The position numbers were made by a program, and so were the translations under genes. A model generated the notes under the pieces. The model searched no databases. It was given only the letters and a program-made list of their open reading frames with translations, and was not told the origin of the DNA. A stretch of DNA of 43,417 nt from an uncultured Desulfovibrio sp. (GTDB taxonomy: Bacteria; Desulfobacterota; Desulfovibrionia; Desulfovibrionales; Desulfovibrionaceae): the NCBI GenBank assembly GCA_910587035.1, contig CAJUMQ010000021.1, positions 1 to 43,417 on the forward strand, in the 5' to 3' direction. Positions 26,606-35,367 of the stretch are shown here, piece by piece; positions within the stretch are counted from its first letter, which is position 1; every line of letters starts with the position of its first letter.

Positions 26606-27457
26606 ATGTCCATATATGGTTTACGCTCCAGCCCCATGGGGCAGACAAGCTATTATAGGTCTGTCCTAGATTCACGGGTTGGCGATCTTGTGCTTGTCCA
26701 CACAGAGCAGGGCATGACCATTGCCAGGGTTGTTTCGGGCCCGCTGCAGAACCTTCCCGGCTCAAGGGAGGAAGATCTGCCGGAAATCCTCAGACGCGCC
26801 AGCGAAGAGGATGTTGATATATTTGAAAAAAATGGGGAACTAGCCAAAAACGCCGGCCAGTTTTGCAAAAAGTGCATCCATGAAAGACGCCTTGACATGA
26901 AACTTGTGGATGTTGAGGTGTTCTTTGACCGCAGCAAACTGATTTTTTATTTCACGGCTCCAAACCGCATAGATTTCCGCGAACTGGTCAAGGACCTGGT
27001 GCGGGAATATCATGCGCGCATCGAATTGAGACAGATTGGCGTGCGGCATGAGACGCGCATGGTGGGAGCCATAGGCAACTGCGGGCGCGTATGCTGCTGT
27101 CGTGGATACTTGCGCAAATTTGCCCCCGTGACCATAAAGATGGCCAAGGAGCAGAATCTTTTTCTAAATCCCGCCAAAATATCCGGCATATGCGGGCGAT
27201 TGCTATGCTGTCTGGCATATGAACAGGAAAATTATGAGAAATTTCATGGCGAGGCTCCCAGAACAGGGAAAAAGTATCACACATCCCGGGGGGTTTTAAA
27301 GATTTTGCGCACAAACATGTTCACCAATTCCATCACCGTGCTTGGGGAGAATAATGAGGAGACGGAAATGAGTCTGGAAGAATGGCGCAAGCTAAAGCCC
27401 TCCTGCCAGTCCCAGGAGCAGGAGGAAATCTCCGAAGTGGTGGATGACGAAATATAG
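26606..27457 (+). CDS. PSP1-domain protein (RicT/YaaT family)
   Basis: The roughly 283-residue protein matches the PSP1 C-terminal-domain family, whose Bacillus member RicT (YaaT) belongs to an Fe-S-containing complex affecting RNA processing. The core LVLVHTEQGMTIARV and FDRSKLIFYFTAPNRIDFRE precede a characteristic cysteine-rich block: FCKKC, then GAIGNCGRVCCCRGYL and GICGRLLCCLAYE, fitting [4Fe-4S] coordination. The start is uncertain: ATG at 26606 has AGGTGA almost touching it, GTG at 26600 is in frame, and a later ATG at 26636 is possible. TTGACT at 26547-26552 could be a -35 element. It is followed 117 bases later by metG, a common pairing in this bacterial group. Confidence 0.88.
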   Translation: MSIYGLRSSPMGQTSYYRSVLDSRVGDLVLVHTEQGMTIARVVSGPLQNLPGSREEDLPEILRRASEEDVDIFEKNGELAKNAGQFCKKCIHERRLDMKLVDVEVFFDRSKLIFYFTAPNRIDFRELVKDLVREYHARIELRQIGVRHETRMVGAIGNCGRVCCCRGYLRKFAPVTIKMAKEQNLFLNPAKISGICGRLLCCLAYEQENYEKFHGEAPRTGKKYHTSRGVLKILRTNMFTNSITVLGENNEETEMSLEEWRKLKPSCQSQEQEEISEVVDDEI

Positions 27458-27485
27458 CATGTTTCACATGAGAATGGGAAACATG
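27458..27485 (+). other. inverted repeat between ricT and metG
   Basis: CATGTTTC (27458-27465) and GAAACATG (27478-27485) form a perfect 8-bp stem with a 12-base loop immediately after the ricT stop. No T tract follows, so it is not an intrinsic terminator; it could be an operator or an RNA stability element. Confidence 0.3.
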
Positions 27486-27574
27486 GCATATCTGATGAAG
27501 GTTAAACAGAAAAGATGAATCTCAGGGCGATCACAGTCACAGGTCGCCCTTTTATCAGGAGTCATTGCAACATC

Positions 27575-29518
27575 ATGGAAACCGCCGACAGAAACTATTA
27601 TATAACCACGCCAATATATTATGTTAATGCCCATCCCCATCTTGGGCATGCCTACAGCACCATTCTGGCCGATGCGGCGGTGCGTCTGCACAGGGAGCTT
27701 GGGGCGGATACCCTGCTTTTGACAGGATCCGACGAGCATGGCGACAAGATAGCCCAAGCCGCTGAAAAAAGGGGAATGGCGCCAAAACTGTTTGTGGATG
27801 AGATAAGCTCCAGCTTTCGCGATCTGTGGCCAAAACTGTCCATAAAATATGATACCTTTACGCGCACAACAGATGCCGCGCATGTGGCAATTGTCCAGAA
27901 ATTCCTGCAAAGGATTTATGATGCCGGCGATATATATTTTGGCGAGTTTGGCGGCCACTACTGCTATGGCTGCGAGCGCTTCTACACTGAAAAAGAGCTG
28001 GAAAACGGGCTCTGCCCGCAGCATCAGACAAAGCCGCAGTTTATCAGCGAAAAAAACTATTTTTTCCGCATGTCGGCCTATCTACCCTGGCTCAGGGAAT
28101 TTCTGGAGAACAATCCTGACCTTATCCGGCCCACGCGTTACCGCGCTGAGGCCATGGCAATGCTTGAAAATGGCGTGCTTGAGGATTTATGCATCTCGCG
28201 GCCAAAAAGCCGGCTCACCTGGGGCATAGAACTGCCCTTTGATCAAGACTATGTCTGCTATGTCTGGTTTGACGCGCTTGTGAGCTACATCAGCGGCATT
28301 GGTTGGCCGGATGGCAGCCAGTTTGAGCGTTTCTGGCCCGGGGAGCATCTCATTGCCAAGGATATCCTCAAACCGCATGCCATTTTCTGGCCCTGCATGT
28401 TAAAAGCAGCCGGACTGCCCATATACAGGCATCTGGATGTGCATGGCTACTGGCTGAGCCGCGATACAAAAATGTCAAAATCCCTGGGCAATGTTATTGA
28501 CCCACTGGCCATGGCCCAAAAATACGGCCTTGATGCCTTCCGCTATTTTCTTTTGCGCGAGATGCGTTTTGGTTCCGATGCCAGTTTCAGCGAAGAGGGT
28601 ATAACAACCAGAATCAATGCAGACCTGGCCAATGATCTTGGCAATCTATTCAGCCGTGTGCTTTCAATGGCTGCAAAATATCTTGATTCCACTGTTCCGG
28701 CCATGGATGGCATAAATTCTGATGATTCAGAGCTTGCGGAGCCATGCCGAGAAACCATGGCAAATTACATCCAGCTTGCGGAAAGAATGGAGTTCTCCCT
28801 GGCTCTGGAAAATCTCTGGCAATTTGTGCGCAGTCTTAATAAATATGTGGATACCCAGGCGCCATGGAGTCTTTACAAAAACAAGGAGCTGGACAAACTG
28901 CACATGGTCATGGGCGGCCTGCTCGCGGCCATGCGCAAGATTGCCATCTGCCTGTGGCCGGTAATGCCGGACGCAGCTGAAAAAATGCTTGCGCAGCTTG
29001 GTTGTGAATCCCGGCTTGGCCCTGATATGCCCTTGGCGAATATTGAAAAGGAACAGGCGTCTTTTGAATGGCTGCCTGCTGGCCTTAAACTCGCCCCGTC
29101 GTCAAACCTCTTTCCACGTATGGAAGCATCTCCCAAAAATGCCCCGGCTTCTGACAAAAAAGATAAAGATGCTGCCGATACTCCCAAAATTGAACATGTC
29201 GATTTTGATACATTCAAAAAACTGGATATCAGGGTTGGCACCATTGTCCATGCCGGGAAGCATCCCAATGCGGACAGGATACTCAAGCTTGAAATCGATT
29301 TTGGTCCAGGAGGAAAGAGACATATATTGTCCGGGCTGGCCGAAGCCTACAATCCTGCGGATATCATTGGCCGGAAAATATGCGCTGTGTTAAATCTGCC
29401 GCCCCGCAAAATACGCGGTCTTGTATCGGAGGGCATGGTGCTGACTGCGGAGGATGACAATAGCCTGACCCTGCTGGCTCCAGATGCAAAGATGAGCAAT
29501 GGCAGCATAATTGGCTAA
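27575..29518 (+). CDS. metG: methionyl-tRNA synthetase with C-terminal tRNA-binding domain
   Basis: MetG charges tRNA-Met in the cytoplasm. The 647-residue product is a class I synthetase with the HIGH variant HLGH (22-25) and KMSKS (299-303). The zinc knuckle is a single CxxC/CPxH form (C130, C133, C147, H150). An anticodon-binding helical domain occupies about 385-540. After a Lys/Asp/Pro-rich linker the last 105 residues form a Trbp111/EMAP-II-type tRNA-binding domain (FKKLDIRVGTIV to the end), which also mediates dimerisation. The ATG at 27575 is chosen because conserved sequence starts there and AGGAG lies upstream, though at a long spacing; a frame opening at 27515 adds 20 unlikely residues. 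Confidence 0.97.
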   Translation: METADRNYYITTPIYYVNAHPHLGHAYSTILADAAVRLHRELGADTLLLTGSDEHGDKIAQAAEKRGMAPKLFVDEISSSFRDLWPKLSIKYDTFTRTTDAAHVAIVQKFLQRIYDAGDIYFGEFGGHYCYGCERFYTEKELENGLCPQHQTKPQFISEKNYFFRMSAYLPWLREFLENNPDLIRPTRYRAEAMAMLENGVLEDLCISRPKSRLTWGIELPFDQDYVCYVWFDALVSYISGIGWPDGSQFERFWPGEHLIAKDILKPHAIFWPCMLKAAGLPIYRHLDVHGYWLSRDTKMSKSLGNVIDPLAMAQKYGLDAFRYFLLREMRFGSDASFSEEGITTRINADLANDLGNLFSRVLSMAAKYLDSTVPAMDGINSDDSELAEPCRETMANYIQLAERMEFSLALENLWQFVRSLNKYVDTQAPWSLYKNKELDKLHMVMGGLLAAMRKIAICLWPVMPDAAEKMLAQLGCESRLGPDMPLANIEKEQASFEWLPAGLKLAPSSNLFPRMEASPKNAPASDKKDKDAADTPKIEHVDFDTFKKLDIRVGTIVHAGKHPNADRILKLEIDFGPGGKRHILSGLAEAYNPADIIGRKICAVLNLPPRKIRGLVSEGMVLTAEDDNSLTLLAPDAKMSNGSIIG

Positions 29519-29530
29519 AACCATAAAAAG

Positions 29531-29560
29531 GCCAGGGGAACGAGCCTGGCTATTTTTATT
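29531..29560 (+). terminator. intrinsic terminator after metG
   Basis: GCCAGG (29531-29536) pairs with CCTGGC (29545-29550), followed by a T-rich run. It starts 12 bases after the metG stop. The remaining 170 bases to the next gene hold a possible TATAAT at 29715-29720 but no convincing -35 element. Confidence 0.85.
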
Positions 29561-29735
29561 TATGGCGGTAGCGCGTGGCTATTTCGTTAAATAACAGAGA
29601 TGGTGTGGAGGTCTGCCCCCGGTTTGTAAAAAATGCTTGATGTCATGGCCAGGTTTACCGATATGAAGCGGCGCTAAATGCCACTAGCTAAAAATTATGG
29701 TTTTTCTGATGGCTTATAATTAAAGTATAGATAAA

Positions 29736-30719
29736 ATGATTATTTCACGTTCCCCCTTGCGCATGTCCTTTGTTGGTGGTGGCAGTGACCTGCCTGCCTA
29801 TTATGAAAAATTTGGAGGCGCTGTTGTAAGCACCACCATCAACAAATATGTCTTTGTGACTATTAATGCCAAATTTGATGACGAGTTTCGCATCAGTTAC
29901 TCAAAAACGGAAAATGTCAGGACTGTGGCAGAGATCGAGCATGCCATCGTCCGCGCGGCATTGCAGATGCTGGATATCAGTGGGGGGCTGGAAATAACCA
30001 CCATTGCGGATATTCCCTCATCCGGCACAGGCCTTGGCTCATCATCCTCATTCACAGTGGGGCTTTTGCAGGCCATACACGCCTACAAGGGGGAATATGC
30101 CGATGCCGAGATGCTGGCTGAGGAAAGCTGTCATATTGAGATAGATGTCTGCGGCGCGCCCATAGGCAAGCAGGATCAATATGCGGCTGCCTATGGCGGT
30201 CTCAACCTCATCCGCTTTAACAAAAATGGCTCTGTGGATGTCTCTCCCATTATTTGCGCAAATGAAACGCGGCTGCGACTGGAAAAAAACCTGCTGATGC
30301 TTTACACGGGGCGCACGCGCAATGCCAATGCGATCCTGGCAGCCCAAAGCAGGGAAAGCGCCGAAGACAGCGCAACCCAGGAGGCATTGCATGAGATGGT
30401 CGCGCAGACAGGAGAATTTGCGCGGGCCATGCAGGCTGGCGACTGCGATGAAATCGGCAGCATCATGCACAGGGCATGGCAGCTAAAACGCAAGCTGACC
30501 AATGGCATCAGTGATTGCCAGATGGACGCCTGGTATGACCAGGCACGCAGGGCAGGAGCCATGGGTGGTAAAATCCTTGGCGCGGGCGCAGGCGGTTTTT
30601 TTCTGTTTTATGCGCCTGCGGACCGGCATCTGGATATCATCCAGGCGCTCCCTGCCTTAAGACCTGTAAAATTTCGTTTTGAGCGCACTGGCGCCAACAT
30701 TATTTTCTACAGGCCCTGA
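29736..30719 (+). CDS. hddA: GHMP-family D-glycero-D-manno-heptose 7-phosphate kinase (HddA-like)
   Basis: The 327-residue GHMP kinase matches HddA, which phosphorylates D-glycero-D-manno-heptose 7-phosphate at C1 (alpha anomer) on the way to GDP-heptose. The N terminus IISRSPLRMSFVGGGSDLP is the substrate-loop signature of the sugar-kinase branch, the ATP-binding GHMP loop is PSSGTGLGSSSSFTVGLL, and the C-terminal motif is GGKILGAGAGGFFLFY. The assignment is strengthened by the neighbouring HddC-GmhB fusion gene. It opens a run of eight closely packed plus-strand genes. Its ribosome site is weak; TATAAT at 29715-29720 may be a -10 element, which would give a very short leader. Another sugar 1-kinase of the same branch is the alternative. 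Confidence 0.87.
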   Translation: MIISRSPLRMSFVGGGSDLPAYYEKFGGAVVSTTINKYVFVTINAKFDDEFRISYSKTENVRTVAEIEHAIVRAALQMLDISGGLEITTIADIPSSGTGLGSSSSFTVGLLQAIHAYKGEYADAEMLAEESCHIEIDVCGAPIGKQDQYAAAYGGLNLIRFNKNGSVDVSPIICANETRLRLEKNLLMLYTGRTRNANAILAAQSRESAEDSATQEALHEMVAQTGEFARAMQAGDCDEIGSIMHRAWQLKRKLTNGISDCQMDAWYDQARRAGAMGGKILGAGAGGFFLFYAPADRHLDIIQALPALRPVKFRFERTGANIIFYRP

Positions 30720-30790
30720 CACGCCTGGTGTATCCTGGCGCTGCCATTGCCTGACTACCATCTTCACCATACCTGCAATGAGGGAACAGT

Positions 30791-31753
30791 ATGGCCATCG
30801 TGCTTGCCGGCGGAGCCGGTTTTATCGGCAGCCATCTGGCGCGCCACTTTCTGGCACAAGGGCGGCATGTGCTGGTGCTGGACAATCTATGCCGCGGACG
30901 GCAGGAATATCTCGCCAATTGTGGCGGAAATCTGGATTTTGACCAGATTGATCTCGCCGATGAAAAGGCCACGCTGGCGGCCATCGCAGCCTGTCATGCC
31001 AGGCATCCCATAAGTGAAATCTGGCATATGGCGGCCAATTCCGACATTCTCTCCGGCATGGAAGATCCGCATGTGGATCTGCGCGATACCTTCCTGACCA
31101 CTTTTTCTCTGCTTCAGGCAATGAAAAAACTGGGGCTTGGCCACATTGCCTTTGCATCCAGCTCGGCTGTCTATGGCGAGCATGGGGCGGATGTAAAAAT
31201 TGCCGAAGATACCGGCCCTCTTTTGCCAATTTCAAATTATGGGGCAATGAAGCTTGCCTCCGAGGCCCTGATCAGCGCGGCGGCGGAAAATTTTTTGAAA
31301 AAAGCCATTATTTTCCGCTTTCCAAATGTTGTTGGCGTGCCGGCTACCCACGGTGTGATTCTCGATTTTGTCCGCAAGCTCAAGGAAAGTCCTGAACTTC
31401 TCAAGGTTCTTGGCAATGGCAGCCAGCAAAAAATATATCTTCATGTGGCCGATCTGGTTGATGCGATGCTTTTTATTAATGAAAGAGCCAAAGACAGGCT
31501 TACTGTCTGCAACATTGGCCCGGATGATGCCGGCTGTGCTGTGCGTTTTATTGCTGAAAGCGTCGTTCAGGCCATCAGCCCGGCTGCTGCCATAGAATAT
31601 GGAAGTGCCGACCGTGGCTGGGTGGGTGATGTGCCGCGCTTTTCCTATTCAGTCAAGCGTCTGGAAAACATGGGCTGGACATCTCCGCGCACATCAAGCC
31701 AGGCAGTGGCAAAGGCAATAGAAGAAATCATCTGTCAGGAGCATGGTTTGTGA
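30791..31753 (+). CDS. NAD-dependent sugar epimerase/dehydratase (extended SDR)
   Basis: The 320-residue protein is an extended short-chain dehydrogenase of the UDP-glucose 4-epimerase/dehydratase superfamily. The Rossmann motif GGAGFIGSHLA starts near residue 7; ASSSAVYGE gives the catalytic Ser/Thr region, and SNYGAMKLASE contains the Tyr-x3-Lys pair. Such enzymes act on nucleotide sugars by transient oxidation at C4. Standing between hddA and the HddC-GmhB fusion, with its TGA overlapping the next GTG by four bases, it probably acts on the GDP-heptose made by its neighbours or on a related sugar. Epimerisation or dehydration cannot be decided from sequence. The gene is preceded by AGGGAA. 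Confidence 0.85.
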   Translation: MAIVLAGGAGFIGSHLARHFLAQGRHVLVLDNLCRGRQEYLANCGGNLDFDQIDLADEKATLAAIAACHARHPISEIWHMAANSDILSGMEDPHVDLRDTFLTTFSLLQAMKKLGLGHIAFASSSAVYGEHGADVKIAEDTGPLLPISNYGAMKLASEALISAAAENFLKKAIIFRFPNVVGVPATHGVILDFVRKLKESPELLKVLGNGSQQKIYLHVADLVDAMLFINERAKDRLTVCNIGPDDAGCAVRFIAESVVQAISPAAAIEYGSADRGWVGDVPRFSYSVKRLENMGWTSPRTSSQAVAKAIEEIICQEHGL

Positions 31754-33069
31754 AACATGCGGTGATTCTTGCCGGGGGCAAGGGCTCCAGGCTGGCCGGC
31801 GTGCTGCCTGGTCTGCCCAAACCCCTGGCGCCAGTGGGAGGCCAGCCGCTTTTGCAGAGGCAGTTGCTTGCCCTTAAATCCGCGGGTATCACCAGCGTCA
31901 CATTGCTTGTCAATCATATGGCCAGCGCAATAAGGGATTTTTGCGGAGCACAGGGCGACTTTGGCCTGGATTTGAGCTTTGTGGATGATGGCCAGCCCAG
32001 AGGCACGGCTGGCGCCCTTCTTGCGGCTTTGCCAGAGCTGCCTGCTGGCGCTGATGAATTGCTCATTCTTTACGGGGATACACTCTTCAATGTCGATCTG
32101 GGGCGCATGTTCGCCTTTCATGCCGCCCATGCGGGGTCTGGATCGCTTTTTTTGCATCCCAATGCCCATCCTGACGATTCGGATCTTGTGGAGCTGGACA
32201 ACTCCGGGCAGGTAAAGGCCCTCCATCCCTATCCCCATGCTGGCGAATATGCCAATCTTGTAAATGCAGCCCTGTATATTCTCAACCGCAAAGATCTTGC
32301 AGAATGGCAGGGTATTATCAGCGGCGAGCCGCGAATAATTGACCTGGCAAAAGATCTTTTTCCGCAAATGCTGCGGGCAGGATGCGCGCTTTATGGTTAT
32401 CGCAGCCCTGAATATATCCATGATATCGGCACGCCTGAACGGCTACAGTCGGCAAATGCCGACATTCTTGCCGGCAGATTTGCCCTCGGCTCCCTTGCTA
32501 CGCCCAGACCGGCGGTTTTTCTGGACAGGGACGGCGTAATAAACCGCGAGGTGGAATTCCTGGCCAGGAGGGATGATTTTGAGTTGCTGCCAGGCGCAGG
32601 GAGCGCCATAGGACGCCTGAACCGGGCCGGCCTGGCATGCATTGTCGTTACCAATCAGCCTGTGATCGCGCGAGGCGAATGCACTGAAGCCGGGCTTGCG
32701 GCAATCCATGCGCATATGGATACATTGCTGGGCAATGAAGGAGCCTATGTGGACAGGCTCTATTATTGCCCGCATCACCCCCAAAAGGGTTTTGCCGGGG
32801 AGCGGCCGGAACTAAAAATTAAATGCAGCTGCCGCAAGCCGGAAATAGGCATGCTTGTGCAGGCCCGCGCCGATTTGAATATTGACTTCAGCAGATCCTG
32901 GCTGGTGGGGGATCGTACAGGCGACATCCTTGCCGCCAGACGCGCCGGCGTCAAATCCATTCTCGTGCGTACCGGAGCTGCCGGCAGGGATGGACGCTAC
33001 CAGTGCTCTCCTGATTATACCGTCGCCGATCTCCCGGAAGCCGTGGAGCTCATATTGCAGTTGGGATGA
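31750..33069 (+). CDS. bifunctional HddC-like nucleotidyltransferase and GmhB-like phosphatase
   Basis: The 439-residue protein fuses two heptose-pathway enzymes. Residues 1-about 240 form a sugar-1-phosphate nucleotidyltransferase: LAGGKGSRL (7-15) with the downstream PKP, and metal Asp in YGDT (108-111). This fits HddC (GTP:D-glycero-alpha-D-manno-heptose 1-phosphate guanylyltransferase). Residues about 252-435 form a HAD phosphatase of the GmhB type: FLDRDGVINRE with D259/D261, TNQ (301-303), a zinc loop with C340, H342, C359 and C361, and VGDRTGD (386-392). GmhB removes the C7 phosphate of heptose 1,7-bisphosphate, so product of one half feeds the other. The GTG start overlaps the upstream stop. 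Anomer and nucleotide specificity are inferred from context. Confidence 0.88.
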   Translation: MKHAVILAGGKGSRLAGVLPGLPKPLAPVGGQPLLQRQLLALKSAGITSVTLLVNHMASAIRDFCGAQGDFGLDLSFVDDGQPRGTAGALLAALPELPAGADELLILYGDTLFNVDLGRMFAFHAAHAGSGSLFLHPNAHPDDSDLVELDNSGQVKALHPYPHAGEYANLVNAALYILNRKDLAEWQGIISGEPRIIDLAKDLFPQMLRAGCALYGYRSPEYIHDIGTPERLQSANADILAGRFALGSLATPRPAVFLDRDGVINREVEFLARRDDFELLPGAGSAIGRLNRAGLACIVVTNQPVIARGECTEAGLAAIHAHMDTLLGNEGAYVDRLYYCPHHPQKGFAGERPELKIKCSCRKPEIGMLVQARADLNIDFSRSWLVGDRTGDILAARRAGVKSILVRTGAAGRDGRYQCSPDYTVADLPEAVELILQLG

Positions 33070-33086
33070 TTCCTGGAGGAGTCTTT

Positions 33087-33110
33087 ATGTCACGCTGTCG
33101 GACGGCATGA
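33087..33110 (+). CDS. possible 7-codon leader ORF before the TauE/SafE gene
   Basis: A strong TGGAGGAG ribosome site precedes ATG at 33087, which opens a seven-codon frame (MSRCRTA) ending at 33110, 42 bases before the permease ATG. It could be a leader peptide or simply a chance frame using a good ribosome site left from an older start. Expression is not shown. Confidence 0.2.
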   Translation: MSRCRTA

Positions 33111-33152
33111 AGATCGCAAGTTCAAACTGTTCATGTAAACTGGGGGCAAAGA

Positions 33153-34031
33153 ATGATTTTTCCTGTTTCCGGCATTGAGGCCTCTCCTTTCGCTGTTATG
33201 GCGCCAGCTTTTTTAATATCGCTTTTTTGCTCCACCACCGGCATTTCCGGCGCCTTCATGCTCCTGCCCTGGCAAATAAGCGTTCTTGGCTATGTAAACC
33301 CGGGTGTCAGCGCCACAAATCAGATATTCAACATTCTCGCCTGTCCTGGCGGCGTATATCGTTATGCCAGGGAGGGGCGTCTTCTCTGGCCTCTTGCCCT
33401 GATCATTGCCCTGGGCACACTGCCTGGAGTTTTTGCCGGTGCGATTATCCGCCTTTTCTGGCTTTCAAAACCGGATCATTTCATACTTTTCGCGGCTCTG
33501 GTGCTGTTTTATCTCGGCTTGCGGATGCTCTTCACCAGGAGGGGCAAAACAAAAAATAGCGCTGGCCAGCAGTTCTGCAAGGTGACAAGTTTTACAATGC
33601 GAGGCTTCAGTTTTACCTTCCAGGGCAATGACCATTCTGTGCAAAACGCGCCATTGCTTGCCTTGAGCGCTGTGGTCGGCCTTGTGGGCGGCATATATGG
33701 CGTGGGTGGTGGCGCCATAATGGTTCCATTTCTGGTGTCCTTTTTTGGTCTCCCAATTCATGCCATAGGTGGCGCCACACTTTTTGCCACCTTTTTGACA
33801 TCCATTGCAGGCGTCTCCTTCTACAGCTTCATTTCCCTGTTCTGGGATATTCCCCAGGGCAGACCGGACTGGCTGCTGGGCTGTCTGCTAGGCCTGGGTG
33901 GACTCGCCGGCATGTATTGCGGCGCGGCTTTGCAAAAATACCTGCCAGCCAAAATATTGCGCTACTTTCTCATAATAATTATCATGGGCACAGCAATCAG
34001 ATATTTTATACAATTTTTAGGGGCGCTTTAA
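33153..34031 (+). CDS. TauE/SafE-family permease
   Basis: The 292-residue protein has about eight membrane segments in two homologous halves. Each half has a glycine-rich first helix pair: ISLFCSTTGISGAFMLLPWQ near the N terminus and VVGLVGGIYGVGGGAIMVPF near residue 185. The latter is the TauE/SafE family signature; members export or import sulfite, sulfoacetate and other small organic acids. A hydrophilic stretch (about 130-155) links the halves. The MetY gene follows after 40 bases, so a sulfur compound is a reasonable but unproven substrate. GGGGGC lies before the ATG. Confidence 0.88.
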   Translation: MIFPVSGIEASPFAVMAPAFLISLFCSTTGISGAFMLLPWQISVLGYVNPGVSATNQIFNILACPGGVYRYAREGRLLWPLALIIALGTLPGVFAGAIIRLFWLSKPDHFILFAALVLFYLGLRMLFTRRGKTKNSAGQQFCKVTSFTMRGFSFTFQGNDHSVQNAPLLALSAVVGLVGGIYGVGGGAIMVPFLVSFFGLPIHAIGGATLFATFLTSIAGVSFYSFISLFWDIPQGRPDWLLGCLLGLGGLAGMYCGAALQKYLPAKILRYFLIIIIMGTAIRYFIQFLGAL

Positions 34032-34071
34032 CCTGCTCACCATGTTACAATCCCGGCAAGGGGAAAATGAA

Positions 34072-35331
34072 ATGGAACTGTTCACCAAATGCCTTCACGC
34101 CGGCTATTCCCCGCAAAATGGGCAGCCCAGGGTTGCGCCCATAGTCCAGAGCACAACATTCCGCTATGATTCCGCAGAGCAGATAGCAAGCCTTTTTGAT
34201 CTGGAATCCTCCGGTTTTTTCTATTCGCGCATTGGCAATCCCACTGTGGACATGCTGGAGCAAAAGATCGCGAGCCTGGAGGGGGGCATAGGGGCATTGT
34301 GCACATCCTCAGGCCAGGCGGCAAATCTTCTGGCCATTCTCAATCTGGCCAAAAATGGCGATCATGTCATCAGCTCCACCAATATTTATGGTGGCAGTTT
34401 CAACATAATGACAAACATCCTGAAAAGATTTGGCATTGAAACGACATTGATTGATCAGGATGCCAATGATGATGCCATCGCAGCAGCCATAAAACCCAAT
34501 ACCAGGCTGATCTATGGCGAGACGCTGGCCAATCCGGCCTTGAGCGTTCTGGATATTGAACGCATTGCAGGCATTGCCCATGCCCATGGTGTACCTCTCA
34601 TTGTGGACAATACCTTTGCCACGCCAGCCCTTTGCCGCCCACTGGAATATGGCGCGGATATCGTGACGCATTCCACCACAAAATATATGGATGGACATGC
34701 CGTGCAACTGGGCGGCGCCATTGTAGATGGTGGCAGTTTTGACTGGACAAATGGCAGATTTCCCGAATTCGTAGAGCCGGATCAGTCTTATCATGGCCTG
34801 GTCTATAGCGATGCTTTTGGGCCTGCCGCCTATATTGCCAAGGCCAGGGTGCAGCTCATGCGCGACATGGGCTGCTGTCAGAGCGCGCAGGGAGCTTTCT
34901 ATACCAATCTTGGGCTCGAAACACTGCCTTTGCGGATGCAAAGACACAGCGAAAATGCCCTGCGTCTCGCCAAATGGCTTGCCTGCCAGCCACGGGTCCA
35001 GAAGGTATCCTACCCTGGCCTGCCAGGGGACAAATATCATGCCCTTTCCCGGAAATATCTGCCCCATGGCGCAAGCGGGGTGCTTACTGTTGTTCTGGAG
35101 GGCGGCAGGGAGGCAGGTGTAAAATTCATCAACAAGCTTAAGCTGGTCTCCATTGAAACCCATGTTGCGGATATCCGCACCTGTGTTTTGCATCCCGCCA
35201 GCTCCACCCACAGACAGCTGCAGGATGACCAGCTTGCGCTGGCTGGTGTGGAACCTGGGCTTTTGCGCATTTCCACAGGCCTTGAAAATGTGGAGGATAT
35301 TGTGGCGGATATTGAGCAGGCTCTTGCATGA
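34072..35331 (+). CDS. O-acetylhomoserine sulfhydrylase-type PLP enzyme (MetY-like)
   Basis: This roughly 419-residue enzyme belongs to the Cys/Met-metabolism PLP family and most resembles O-acetyl-L-homoserine sulfhydrylase, which makes homocysteine from O-acetylhomoserine and sulfide. Visible motifs are the phosphate-binding YSRIGNPTVDMLE, SSGQAANLL, the VDNTFATPALCRP segment with the cofactor Asp, and HSTTKYMDGHA with the Schiff-base Lys. The C terminus HPASSTHRQL and RISTGLENVEDI is standard. The ATG at 34072 has AAGGGG about 8 bases upstream; a frame opening at 34042 is less likely. No SAM riboswitch fits in the 40-base gap. Homologous lyases (MetB, MetC, MGL) are less likely given the long insert around residues 215-245 typical of MetY. 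Confidence 0.88.
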   Translation: MELFTKCLHAGYSPQNGQPRVAPIVQSTTFRYDSAEQIASLFDLESSGFFYSRIGNPTVDMLEQKIASLEGGIGALCTSSGQAANLLAILNLAKNGDHVISSTNIYGGSFNIMTNILKRFGIETTLIDQDANDDAIAAAIKPNTRLIYGETLANPALSVLDIERIAGIAHAHGVPLIVDNTFATPALCRPLEYGADIVTHSTTKYMDGHAVQLGGAIVDGGSFDWTNGRFPEFVEPDQSYHGLVYSDAFGPAAYIAKARVQLMRDMGCCQSAQGAFYTNLGLETLPLRMQRHSENALRLAKWLACQPRVQKVSYPGLPGDKYHALSRKYLPHGASGVLTVVLEGGREAGVKFINKLKLVSIETHVADIRTCVLHPASSTHRQLQDDQLALAGVEPGLLRISTGLENVEDIVADIEQALA

Positions 35332-35367
35332 ACCACAGGCACATGCACTGCTGGCAAAGAGGCGTAA

